Shown in pieces: positions 37,326 to 46,882 of a DNA stretch of 64,000 nucleotides. The first letter of the stretch is position 1. Each line of letters opens with the position of its first letter. Below the pieces are notes generated by a model. The model did not search any database. It saw nothing but the letters and a program-made list of their open reading frames with translations, and had not been told where the DNA came from. Made by a program: the position numbers and the translations under genes. The DNA is from Epichloe hybrida (lineage: Eukaryota > Ascomycota > Sordariomycetes > Hypocreales > Clavicipitaceae): positions 1,054,001-1,118,000 of the forward strand of contig JAFEKR010000012.1 in the NCBI GenBank assembly GCA_019022495.1, written 5' to 3'.

Positions 37326-37443
37326 AATGCGGGCACTACGGATAAAAGAGATAGCTGTCCTAGCTATCTAAGATCTAACGAATTTGCAACAAGCTAGGAA
37401 AACAGGCTCTTGCGAAGGAATTCAGTCAGATAGATCGTCAGGT

Positions 37444-38400
37444 TTAGCGGTTATCAAATCGGTCATCGAATCGGTCATCGAATTCGTCATCGAATTGGTC
37501 ATCAGGTTGATAACTTGACCTACGGGATCTGTAACTATAGCGGTCGGATTGATAATCATGGAATTGTATATCTGATTCGAAGTGCAAGTCAAAAGGGCGC
37601 TCTGAATCATAGTCAATTTGATCGTCGGATTGATCAGATTGATCAGGTTGATCGGATTGATTAGGTTAACGGTCAGGTTGATGGTCAGGTCGACGATTAG
37701 ATTGATAATCCGAATCGCTGTCAGATTCGTACGGATAGTCACATTGATCTAGCTGATAGATCTGATGATTGATAGCTTGGTTGGGCCACGAGCGTTGCAG
37801 AGGGCGTTGCAAAGGGTCAGACAACGAGCTTTGCAGAGGTCGTTGCAAAGGGTCAGGCAACGAGCGTTGCAGAGGGCGTTGCAAAGGGTTAGGCAACGAG
37901 CTTTTCAAAGGACGAATTCGGTCAGGATGTTGAATTCGGTCAGGCTGTTAAATTGGCTAACGAATTTGCTGACAGGCTAGCTGCCTTTGAAGGTCATTGC
38001 GCTCTTTAAAGACTTCCTTGACGAGGTCTTCAAGCTGTTGAAAGTCATCCTCTTCTATCGCTAGCTTCCGTTGTAAATCCTGAATTTGCTGCTGTTGCCA
38101 CTGAATCTGCTGCTGTAATTGCTGCTCTAATTGCTGCTGCTGCCACAGATATCGGGTCCTTAGGTCCTAAAGGTCCCGTTGATGCTGTTCCTGCTGCCAC
38201 TGGAATTGCTGAACCAGCTGCTGTTGAATCTGTTGATATTGCTGACTAGCTAGGCATAGGTCCTTGAGATGCTGAAAGACCTGATTTCTTAAAGGGAAGG
38301 TCTTCTGGCAGATGCCACAGGTTCGGCGCTGACGATCTTGCTTATAAAGCTGCTGTAATCGCTGTTGCTCACACTGATCTAGCTGGTGTAAGGGAAGCAT
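37444..38400 (-). pseudogene. Zinc-finger / Gln-rich repeat protein of the non-autonomous LTR element
   Basis: From ATG 38400 a frame of 318 codons runs to TAA at 37444-37446. It contains four internal stops (38167-38169, 37957-37959, 37948-37950, 37666-37668), each TAG or TAA derivable from CAG or CAA by one C-to-T change. N-terminus: basic, then a C-x2-C-x12-H-x4-C zinc finger (C-G-I-C ... H-L-K-D-L-C, residues about 33-54). Next is a long Gln-rich coiled-coil-like segment (about 55-145), then three tandem 12-residue repeats of the type S-L-P-D-P-L-Q-R-P-L-Q-R, then an acidic D/Q/R-rich tail with F-D-D-E/R repeats. Similar fingers occur at the start of some fungal Gypsy polyproteins, so it may be a gag-like relic; function unknown. 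Confidence 0.65.
37790..37905. repeat. 36-bp tandem repeat, three copies
   Basis: Unit GAGCGTTGCAGAGGGCGTTG plus CAAAGGGTCAGGCAAC, encoding the 12-residue repeat of the zinc-finger protein on the minus strand. Length is a multiple of three, so copy number can change without loss of frame. Confidence 0.85.
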
Positions 38401-38449
38401 TATATCTAGCGAGCTTTATTAGATCGGAATTGACGAATTTGTCAGATTT

Positions 38450-38830
38450 GACGGTCGGGTTAAAGGTCAACAAACGGATCGAAGGAAATCGAAGGTCGAA
38501 GATCTTCGGGTCGATCGAATTCGCACGATCAATTGAACGGATCGAAGGTCGAAGGTCTTCAAATCGAAGGTCGAGGGTCAACGGTTCGAAGGTCTTCAAA
38601 TCAACGGATCGAAGGTCTTCGGGTCGATCGAATTCGCACGATCAATTGAACGGTTCGAAGGTCTTCAAATCAACGATCGAAGGTCTTCGAAGGTCAAAGA
38701 ATCGAAGGTCGAAGGTCTTCAGGTCGAAGGTCAACGAATCTGACGAGGTTGGATTGAAAATCAACGAATCTGACGATCAGAACGAAGGTTAACAGTTCTG
38801 ACGGTCGGATCGAAGGTCAACGAATCTGAC
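38450..38830. repeat. GGTCGAAGGTCTTC-type tandem repeats in the leader of the zinc-finger element
   Basis: Overlapping tandem and dispersed copies of GATCGAAGGTCTTC-like units, including a longer repeat (about 38505-38570 and 38608-38665, GGGTCGATCGAATTCGCACG). They lie between the 5' LTR and the start codon of the zinc-finger frame, on the minus strand. The open frames that cross this region look like products of the repeat. Confidence 0.75.
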
Positions 38831-38986
38831 AATAGGCGCGATGCCTAGAGACTATCAGGCCTATTAAAAGGGATAGCTTGGACAGGCTTGGTGGATTGGT
38901 TAACGAATTATCAGTCGGTTTGGTGGCTTTTATTAGCAGTAAAAGCGCTAGAGATGCGCAATGATCAGAGAGCAATTGCTACCACT

Positions 38987-39170
38987 TGTTACGATACGAA
39001 ATGTAAGATATAATGAGTGTGAAGGTAGATGATTTATTCAACTAGCTAGAGGTCAGAGCTATCGTCTAATATAGGGGTTCTAGGTCACGTGCTAGCCACA
39101 TACGAGGTCTTGTGGCATGACAGGCCACATCCTAAGGTGACAGGCTAACTGTCAATTCTAGCACGTAACA
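38987..39170 (-). repeat. Zinc-finger element 5' LTR
   Basis: 184-bp partner of 37139-37325, with the ATTAT duplication immediately outside. Confidence 0.88.
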
Positions 39171-40432
39171 ATTATACTTACTTTATTTTAATAGTAATAG
39201 CTACCTTTAGAAGTAACTTTAATAAGTTTAAATAGCCTATTATAAAGCTATATAATTTAAGCTAGAGTCTAGTAGTATATTAGTAATAACTAGGTAAATT
39301 CTAGTTAAGAGAGATATACTATAATATAGTTTTTATTATTTTAGAAGTAATAAGTATATTTTATTAAATAGCCTATTAAATATTAGCTAGGAAGGTTTTT
39401 TTATTAATAAAGTATCCTAAAATCTTATAAGTACTATTTTTTAGGAGGATATTTTATATTATTACTTACTAATAATAGTATATATATAGAATTTTCTTTA
39501 AAGTTATTTTACTAGTAGTAAGTTAGTAATAAAGACACTATAAGGATATAATAAACTTATAATAAGATTTTAGAAGAAGTTTACTTTAGAGAAAACTTTA
39601 TAAGAGACTTTATAGAAGATTTCTTAGTTAATAGATTTTCTTAAGGTATTAATAAAGGTAAAGTTTAAGTATAAGACTTAAATATAGTAAATTAGCTATA
39701 AGTTAGCTATAATAGACTAGATAGGGAAGTTATACTAATAAGAGTATAAACTTATAAGCTAAATAAGGGTAAGAAACTAAGATAAATAAGGATAAATAAT
39801 AATAATAATTAAGGACTAAAAGAGATTAGTAATTACTAAGTAATAGTAGTAAAAGAGCTATTACTTAGCTAGTAAGGGTAACTTATAAGGTTAAGGGATA
39901 TTATAAAAGAAAGAAAAAGTATAAAAGGAGGGAAAAATTAGTCTTTTTTATATTAACCCTAGACCCCTTAAGTAATCTAATGCACTATATATAGGTAATT
40001 TATAAATTATAATAATAACTATTAGCATTACTAAACACATATATACCTAATAGCTATAAGCTTATAGTAACTATAATATAAGCCCTCTAGTTAAACTATT
40101 TAAAACCCTAGTATTAGGTACCTTATTTATTTAACTAATTATAAAAATTAATATAGGTTATCTATATTATTTTTTCTAGCTATATAATAGGTAATAATAT
40201 TTATTTTGCTATAGTAAAGCTATATATAAGCTACTATTAAAACATTACTAACTATAATAAGGGGTTATTTTTAATTAGTAATATTATTATTATTATTTCT
40301 TTTTATTTACTTATATATTTAAATATAAGGTGCCTTATCTTATTTTCCTTATAAAGCTCTAATATAGTAACTATACCCTAAGTAAGTAATTTATTTTATA
40401 ATTAAGGTTAATTATATATAAGAGAGGTATTA

Positions 40433-40702
40433 TATTAGGAGTGTAAAGGTTAAAGATAGGATATTTATTAAAGTAAGTCTTTAGAGAACCTTTAGGCTAT
40501 ATAAATAATAAAAAGGCTAGCTAGCTATAAGATAGCTATATGCTTATAAAGCAAGGTATTTATTAAAGACTATACATATTATTAGTGCTAGGTTAGAGAT
40601 TAAAACCTTCACGTACCTGCCTCTAGCTAGTATCTATCTAGTAGCAACTGCAATAGTCTTAGCTATCACTTCGTTCTTAACCTTTCGGTGCAAGCCGTAA
40701 CA
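40433..40702 (+). repeat. Gypsy-C 3' LTR
   Basis: 270 bp, TATTAGGAGTG ... GCAAGCCGTAACA. Its last 100 bp keep CpG sites, the mirror of the 5' LTR, where the first part is preserved. Confidence 0.92.
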
Positions 40703-40707
40703 CTTAG

Positions 40708-41320
40708 ACCCTTTAAGCCTCTTATTATTAGGGGAAAAGGGTGGCTAAAGGGGGCTCTTAGGGTAGAAAAGAGTACTAATATCTTATGGCATACTTACTA
40801 GGATCCTTTATTATTTAAACGCGCTTAGGTAGCTAAGGAAGCTAAAGCTTATTAGGATTATAAGAAAGCTAATGTGTTTATTACACTACCTTTAATAGCG
40901 CTAGCCACGATTAATTTAACTTAAATAACTATAACTACTATAGGGCTCTAGAGGCTTAAATCTAGTAATCCTTATAAGCTAGGAATAGTATAGCCTTAAG
41001 TATATTTAAGAGCTCTAGATATAATTAAAGATATAGTAAAGGATATTATAAACCTAGAAGAGAATGTTATAATTATAGTGGTTATAATAATTATAATATT
41101 AGTATTATTATCTTATTAGATTAATAAGGATACCTCTTAATTTAAATAGGATATTCCTACAGACTTTAAAGGAGATATTAATACTTAGATTTAGGGATAG
41201 ATTAATAAAGAAAAGGCATTCTTAGAGGCATTATAAGAGGTTATGTTATAAATAGCTTTAGTTATAGATAGCTTTAATTAATCTAGTTATTATAATAAGA
41301 ATACGTGGCGTGCGTTATAA
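40708..41320 (+). pseudogene. MULE transposase, C-terminal fragment (piece 3 of 3)
   Basis: Joining 27137 to 40708, with one copy of the CTTAG duplication dropped, restores a continuous frame: S-S-L-R-P-F-K-P-L-I-I-R-G-K-G near the junction, then G-A-L-R-V-E-K-S-T. Basic Gly/Lys-rich tails of this sort follow the SWIM finger in fungal MULE transposases. The frame runs to a TAA at 41318-41320 and includes several RIP-type stops. Its end is about 105 bp from the right terminal repeat. Confidence 0.7.
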
Positions 41321-41482
41321 AAGTGGGGATAAAAGTGGGGCTATACTGGACAATAACTACGTAGTTTGTATAAGAATTACTATGTGCGGCCGGTAACGGC
41401 TGTCCTTAGCCACCGCCGCCGGGTCCTAGCCACAGCTAGGGTGCCCGATGCACCACGAGGGGTGCGTGACACAACGAGCCTA

Positions 41483-42154
41483 ATACATATGCACATACAT
41501 ACATAATAGAAAACACAAGTCGGCCAGCCTTGCGAGAGTGTGCTGACGCAGCCCACATGTGCAGGCAGGTGTGCAGGTGTGCAGGTGTGCGGGTGTGCGG
41601 GCAGGCAGGTTATTATTAATACGGCGCAACACGAGGCAGAGAATTCAATGTCAATGTTTCCACGTTCAATGTTCAAATGCATGCGGGCAAGAGCCTACCC
41701 GGCCGCCTTTCTTTCGGCACTGCTTCACATATCCCGAGCTCGTTTCTCCTTCCCAAGTGGCAGAGATGAACATCGTTGCATGATTTGCATCCACGTGGTC
41801 CGATCATCTCATGAATTTGCACATGGCCTATGAACGAGCTTGGCGACAATGGAGAACTAGTAGGCCGTGGAAAACCACTCACGGTTAGTCATCTTCTGCC
41901 TTCTGCCGGGATGATTTTTTTTATGAATTTCCATCTGCTTCTCCAATCACTTCGTACCATCGTGTGCACTGATCTTTCCATGGTCGCCAAAGCTCTTGGT
42001 ATACGTATCTGGTCTTGATAGTCCGAGTCCCCTCACCTTTGGCTGGCGCTGGCAGACCAAGTCACGCAAAGTCACATTGCTTGCGCATGTCGCAAACGCT
42101 GATGCTTTTCAGAGCTGATGAATTCGGTGCGCAGGTCTCTACAAATGAGTAGAA
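41483..42154. other. Intergenic, transposon border to UCH37 gene
   Basis: Balanced base composition starts here. It contains a G/T-rich minisatellite (about 41560-41611, GTGCAGGTGT-type units) and no convincing coding sequence. It should hold the promoter of the UCH37-type gene. Confidence 0.6.
41560..41611. repeat. GCAGGTGTGC-type minisatellite
   Basis: About five imperfect copies of a 10-bp unit (GTGCAGGTGT / GTGCGGGTGT) flanked by GCAGGCAGGT. Confidence 0.8.
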
Positions 42155-43757
42155 ATGGAGAACCCAAGGAAAAATCCCAAACGCAAGGTCTCAGAAACCC
42201 AAGAGCATCATGGACCTGACGATGAGGCGGCCGACCTGCTTTTGAGAGCCTGCAGTCCGCTCACTGTCCAAGACATCGAAGACTGGCAGGGGTGGGTTGA
42301 GCTGGAATCAGAGCCGGTATGAGCGAAACCTCTTCTCCAAAGTGAATCCATGTGGTACACAAGCGCGTATGGAGTCTCTAAACGTTCTGTAGGCCTTCTT
42401 CAACACTATACTCAGAGATCTGGGCGTGAGAAACGTCAAAGTACAAGAACTATTCACGATGGATCAAGATTCTCTAGATGCGGTGTCGTGAGTAAATCAA
42501 CAAAGTCGTTTCGGCAAATCCTTGTCCCCGGCCTAAACACTGAGAAATGGGCAGGAAGCCAGTCTTCGGCCTGGTATTTCTCTTTCAGTACGACCCGGCT
42601 CACCAAAACGAAGAACAAGTGCACGATTCAGAGGCTCAGATATGGTTCGCAAATCAGGCACGTCTTCCTCGCCCCGAAGCCTCTGTCTCTCAACTAGTCG
42701 AAACTCGCCATCAGGCGCTTCCGGCTAACCCCAAGACTACAGACCACAAATAACGCTTGCGCCACGGTAGCGCTATTGAACATCATTATGAATGCCCCAG
42801 ACATCGAGTTGGGTCAACAGCTGACCGATTTCAAAGATGCTACGAAAAACCTTGATACCTCTCTCCGAGGCCACAGAATCAGCTCCAACAAATTTATTCG
42901 CAGCATACACAACTCCTTCACGCGGCGTATTGATCATCTGAATGCAGACTTGTGTCTAGAAAATGATTACGACGAAGCCCAATCGAGAGCAAAGAAAAAA
43001 GCTTCTTCGGCCAAGGCTCGACAGAGAAGCGGTAGGGGGAAAAGAGCTGTTCTGGAGTATGGATATCATTTCATCGCCTATGTACCCTGTGACGGGCTCG
43101 TTTGGGAGCTAGATGGCTTGCGTAACAAGCCACAAGAAATAGGTAAGGAATACTGGGTAACAAGCACCAGTCAATTGCGTCACCTTTCTGATATATGTCC
43201 CTACAGGTCCTACAAACGGGAATGACTGGACCACTGTTGCTAGACCGCAAATCGAGGCAAAAATGTTGCAATATGAAGGAAGCCAATTGTCATTCAATTT
43301 GCTTGCCGTGTGCCGCAGCTCATCAAGTCAGCTCAGCCAGGTTATAGCCACAATGATTGCGGCCTTGCGCACTATCCAGTCTCGCATGAAAAGTGATACG
43401 GGGTTCACGGACATCACTTCAGCAGATGAGCCACTTTTGAATATGCACAATGAGGCGCAGCTTGCCGAGTTCAATCTTTGCAAAGAAGACATCGAAAACG
43501 CCAAATTACCAGCTCGGCTAGAGTCCGCCCTGTTTTGCCCTGAATGGCAGAATGACGATACGTACGACATGTACCAGAGTTTTCGCGTCCAACTCAGGTC
43601 GGCCATAGATGAGTTTCGTGTCGAGTCATTTTCTGCAGAGGAGGAAGATCGGCGAGTGAAGAATCGGAAAAGGGATTATGGTGGAGCGTTGCATTGCTGG
43701 ACTAAGAAGTTGGCGGAAAAGGGAGTATTAGAAGATATTATCCGGATGTCCTCGTGA
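42155..43757 (+). CDS. UCH37/UCHL5-type ubiquitin carboxyl-terminal hydrolase (peptidase C12)
   Basis: Five exons by hand: 42155-42316, 42393-42487, 42555-42657, 42743-43142, 43207-43757; 436 residues. The catalytic triad is visible: Cys126 in N-A-C-A-T-V-A-L-L-N, His229 in E-Y-G-Y-H-F-I-A-Y and Asp244 in V-W-E-L-D-G-L. The N-terminal part has W-V-E-L-E-S-E-P-A-F-F-N and the C-terminal helical tail (after about residue 300) is that of the UCH37 class, which in animals and fission yeast acts at the 26S proteasome lid, trimming ubiquitin chains. The third intron (42658-42742) is GC-AG: donor GCACGT, branch GGCTAAC, acceptor TACAG; splicing there is needed to reach the catalytic Cys in frame. 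Start chosen at ATG 42155 because the ATG at 42145 opens a short out-of-frame ORF. It is convergent with the F-box gene. Confidence 0.93.
42658..42742 (+). other. GC-AG intron of the UCH37-type gene
   Basis: 85 bp; exon end AATCAG, donor GCACGT, branch-like GGCTAAC, acceptor CTACAG. It joins W-F-A-N-Q to T-T-N-N-A-C-A-T-V. Without removal the frame stops at TAA 42751-42753, just before the catalytic Cys codon. Confidence 0.85.
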
Positions 43758-44026
43758 CGTGCATGTCACGCAATCTTGATAAGGCCAATATCGAGGAGCA
43801 ACTGCAATCATGTAGCCGACAGTGTGAAACGTCCAAGATTGCGAACACACTTGTATAAGTCAAGCTAACAGACCCCCCAGCTGACCAGTCCTAAACAATG
43901 CTTAACAATGTTGTTGTCTGTCCATGGAAGCTGCGACGCTGCAATGCCGCGTGAAAATGCATGCGCTTGAGAAGATGATGTTCGAAAAGTACACCGAGGA
44001 TTGCGTTCCTTCTTTGGTCAATGTCG

Positions 44027-46169
44027 TTAATCATCAGGATACTGTTCCTTGATATTTGATACAAAGCTACAAGTCTCTGGATCGAAGCGCTTGAAGAATT
44101 TCCCCGCCATGGGAAACATGTCGTCTGAAATATGTGTAGGGTCATTGATGAGCTCAATGTTTTCGGCCGCAACGACACGCGGCTCCGAGCCAGTACTAGG
44201 ACTACGAGTTCTCATAGTGTCAGATTCAGCCGAATATATACAGATCACCAAAGATGATTATCAGGGGGGTGGTTGTGAAGATAAGAGAGAATGAGAAGGC
44301 ACGTCTTACAAGCACATGAAATAGAACTGTTTCGGCGGTCGAACTGCCGTGTTGTTTTGGTCCGTGGATTGTATTGTCTCAGCATCATCGTCCGTGTAGA
44401 GGAGAGTAGGTCCCGGTAGTCGCTGCGAGCTTTGATCAGTCCATCCTGTGATAACACCTAACCATCTATATCTTCGATGCCGAAAGACTTGTCCAATCTT
44501 GAAAGGAATGACTTGATTTCCACCGTTTTTTCTTAGAAACACCGGCGGTATCACATCATCTTGTTCTCGAACCAGGCGCCAGGGTTCCCACGGATCATCT
44601 AGTCCACGGTTTACGTGGCGAGCAAAGCCGTCACGCAGCGGCGTAAAACTGTTGTACATGGGCAAAAGATATTTCTCCACCAGCCAGGTGTCCTCCGGCC
44701 ACGCCTTTACGAAGTGAAAGAGAAACCTTGGTAGCCGGTCTTCCCATTCGAATGTGTTGGAGGGTGTCAACATGAGAGATGACCAAAGGGCAGAATATAG
44801 AGATGTCTGCACATTCATGGCTCCATTGCCCCGCAGCAGCTGACTCAATTCCGGATGAGCGTCATCCTGCAACTCTAGAATCCTAGCAAATGTCGCTTTG
44901 ATATTCTGAGCAGTTCTTAGCACCATGGATACCGGAGGAACAGGGGCCAAAAAAGCATCGGTGCTTGTTTGCCATCCAACATGAGCGAGCAAATTTTGTA
45001 GACTGGACGCTGGCACTTCGTCATCGACTCCATAAGGGTCGAGATACATCCGCTCTGGCTCACTTGGCCCGCCAAGAGGAATATTGTCCAGTGTTCGTCC
45101 GGGTTGAGCAAAAACAATCGCATGAACATGGCTAGGGAAGGCACAGCATTGGGCATTCAGGCCCAATCTGGACGCAAGACAGCAAAATATGGCGCTGGAT
45201 ATCAGGGGGATGGATTCGTGGTCCTCATGTCGTAGTGCCTGACCGATCAAACAGTTTCTCAAATTCCGATAGTTTCGTTCTGGATTGCGCATGCCAGTCA
45301 GGCCATTGGCGCGAATCCACCTGTTCAACACCAGAGCTTTCTCTCGGGTGGTAAAACTCGCAAGCCCTTCGCAACTGGCTCGAAACCGAGCAGCCGTCTC
45401 ATCGAGCATTTGTGATATCTAATCACAGCCGATCAGTATTCAAAGGAACGAAACAAAACGAATAGCTCCGTCATGCAGGCAAGGCGAACAAATCATACGT
45501 CATCTAGGTCACCTGGCTGGTCGTGTAACACGAACATGTCAAAGGCGCCGAGTGCCCTCTCAAGCCGTTGTGCGGCAACCTGCGCATCGAGCGAATCGCG
45601 AACAAGGCCAAGTCTGTACCATTCCTCAATGGCAATGCTTCGATGTATGCTGTCGAGTATGGCATTGCCAAAATATCTGGGAGACGAAAATCTTAATCAC
45701 CATTGTCATCGTCACTGGGGGGCCAGTGTGGAGAGGGAGGGTTGGAGCTGGCTGGTTACCTCCTCGCGAGAACATCTGACGCCGATTCGTGTGTGTGGCA
45801 CTGGTCTAACAGAAAGTCCTTTGCATCGTATCCCAGACGACATATGTGCTCCATCCTCTTTAAGCGGCCAACTTTGGATGCCAAGACCTCATCGAAAAGT
45901 TTGGAGACGAGGCGATTCCGGTGCTCCCGGAGCAGGAACAAGCGCTTCCATTTCACACTTGCCACGGCCTGGTGCAGCTTCTCGTGGAATCCATGCTCGG
46001 GACTCCAGTATCTAAATCTGGTACGACAATGATGACGCCAGAGAAGGCCCTGGCTTGCTAGTCTATGGAAGCGATGACCTAGCAGCTGGAAACATCGCAA
46101 ATTGTCCTCGGGCGAGACATGATAGAGCAGTTGCTGGATGATTTCGTCGGGGGCCTGGTCTAACGACAT
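44027..46169 (-). CDS. FBXO21-type F-box protein (F-box, transglutaminase-like, YccV/hemimethylated-DNA-binding-like)
   Basis: Four exons: 46169-45760, 45676-45499, 45418-44310, 44201-44027; 623 residues. The N-terminus has an F-box (L-D-Q-A-P-D-E-I-I-Q-Q-L-L, residues about 3-45), which would bind Skp1 in an SCF ubiquitin ligase. The middle carries the transglutaminase-like fold of the SirB1/FBXO21 type (R-N-P-E-R-N-Y-R-N-L-R-N, A-S-R-L-G-L-N-A-Q-C-C-A-F-P-S-H-V, Y-L-D-P-Y-G). The C-terminus has a YccV-like domain (F-K-I-G-Q-V-F-R-H-R-R-Y-R-W-L-G-V-I-T-G-W and V-A-A-E-N-I-E-L). The family order is F-box, Transglut_core2, YccV. An upstream in-frame ATG at 46211 would add 14 residues; I chose 46169 because the F-box follows directly. 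The last acceptor could also be at 44210, adding three codons. It diverges from apsB. Confidence 0.9.
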
Positions 46170-46882
46170 GGCAGCCCATGTGAATGACGCAGCTAAGGGG
46201 GTAAGCAGCACCCGTTTCGACGAAATAGCTCAGCCTACGGAATCCGATGAGAGGAAGCGATTGGCGAGGCCAGCAGCGACCTTGATTTTAATAAGCCAGA
46301 CTTCATGCATCTATCCGTGCACGACGCTGGGTGGCTAGATGTGTAGCTAGATGTAGCTAGATGCAGTGATTAGTCACTTCTGGCCTTGCTATTGGCTCCG
46401 ACGCTAGTCCCCAACGGGATAAGCAAGTAAACAAGACTCGACGCGTCCCACCGGGATGATCGTGCAGCGACGATGAAATCCGGGTTGTCAGAACTTAGAA
46501 GCATGCTTGACGAACCCTTCTTTTAAAAAAAATAAAAAATTACAGGGCCTTTTTGGTTTTGTTTCTCGCTTCATCGCTCACCGAAATTTGAGCTCCGGTT
46601 CATGGCCATTCGGTCTGATCTGAAAACGAGAAATACTAGCCATTTTAAATGTATGCATACCCTGTTTGCTTTACCACCAAAATTTACATTCCTATCGACC
46701 TGGCTGGCTATTTCACTCGTCAGAGAAATCGACAACTGCTTTCTTTTCTAGTCGCTACTGTGATCGCCGCGCCCGGCTCAGATGACATGCGCCGTAATCA
46801 ACTCGACAACCCTCGTCGCTAAATCAGTACACCAAAGAATTAACCACAAAGCGTGTCTTCCGTGACTTCAGCGCCGGCAGTC
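46170..46882. promoter_or_regulatory. Divergent intergenic region between the F-box gene and apsB
   Basis: About 0.7 kb with no convincing coding sequence. TAGCTAGATG repeats occur at 46336-46362 and an A-rich run at 46526-46540. It must hold both promoters. The apsB 5' leader or a first small exon may also be here, since the frame upstream of 46883 stays open only to a TAA at 46841. Confidence 0.55.

Larger units (their letters stand above)
37139..39170 (-). mobile_element. Non-autonomous LTR element with a zinc-finger ORF
   Basis: 2032 bp with short LTRs (37139-37325, 187 bp; 38987-39170, 184 bp; TGTTACGATACG...CTAGCACGTAACA) and exact 5-bp duplication ATTAT (37134-37138, 39171-39175). On the minus strand the 5' LTR is followed after two bases by TGGTAGCAATTGCTC, a plausible primer-binding site, which sets the orientation. 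No protease, RT or integrase is present; instead one long frame encodes a zinc-finger/Gln-rich protein. CpG-rich composition and few RIP stops mark it as young. It is inserted in the post-pol region of Gypsy-C. Confidence 0.88.
27138..40702 (+). mobile_element. Gypsy-C: Ty3/Gypsy LTR retrotransposon with three nested insertions
   Basis: LTRs of 270 bp (27138-27407, 40433-40702) and exact duplication CTTAG (27133-27137, 40703-40707). It belongs to the same family as Gypsy-A. Removing two hAT copies and the zinc-finger LTR element leaves about 7.8 kb, against 7883 bp for Gypsy-A. Pol is on the plus strand and RIP-decayed. It is inserted in the MULE transposase. Confidence 0.93.
105..41482 (+). 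mobile_element. Mutator-like (MULE) DNA transposon, outermost layer of the stack
   Basis: The outermost element. A roughly 56-bp motif containing CCCCTCGTGGTGCATCGGGC lies at about 105-162 and recurs inverted at about 41425-41482, giving terminal inverted repeats. Between them, after removal of Gypsy-B and Gypsy-C with their target-site duplications, about 3.2 kb remains, a normal MULE size, and it encodes a decayed MULE/FAR1-type transposase. I could not identify a clean 8-10-bp target-site duplication: the sequences outside the two ends differ. The left end is internally duplicated (see the repeat at 105-1112). Superfamily assignment rests on the transposase; exact ends are uncertain by a few bases. 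Confidence 0.72.

Noticed and set aside
38369..38792. Open frames of 76-120 codons rich in Arg, Ser and Phe upstream of the zinc-finger ORF
   Set aside because: They are read through the GGTCGAAGGTCTTC tandem repeat in both orientations; repetitive low-complexity products with no support as genes.
41380..41882. Short overlapping frames at the transposon border
   Set aside because: Cys/Val-rich products of the GTGCAGGTGT minisatellite and MULE terminal repeat; not protein-like.
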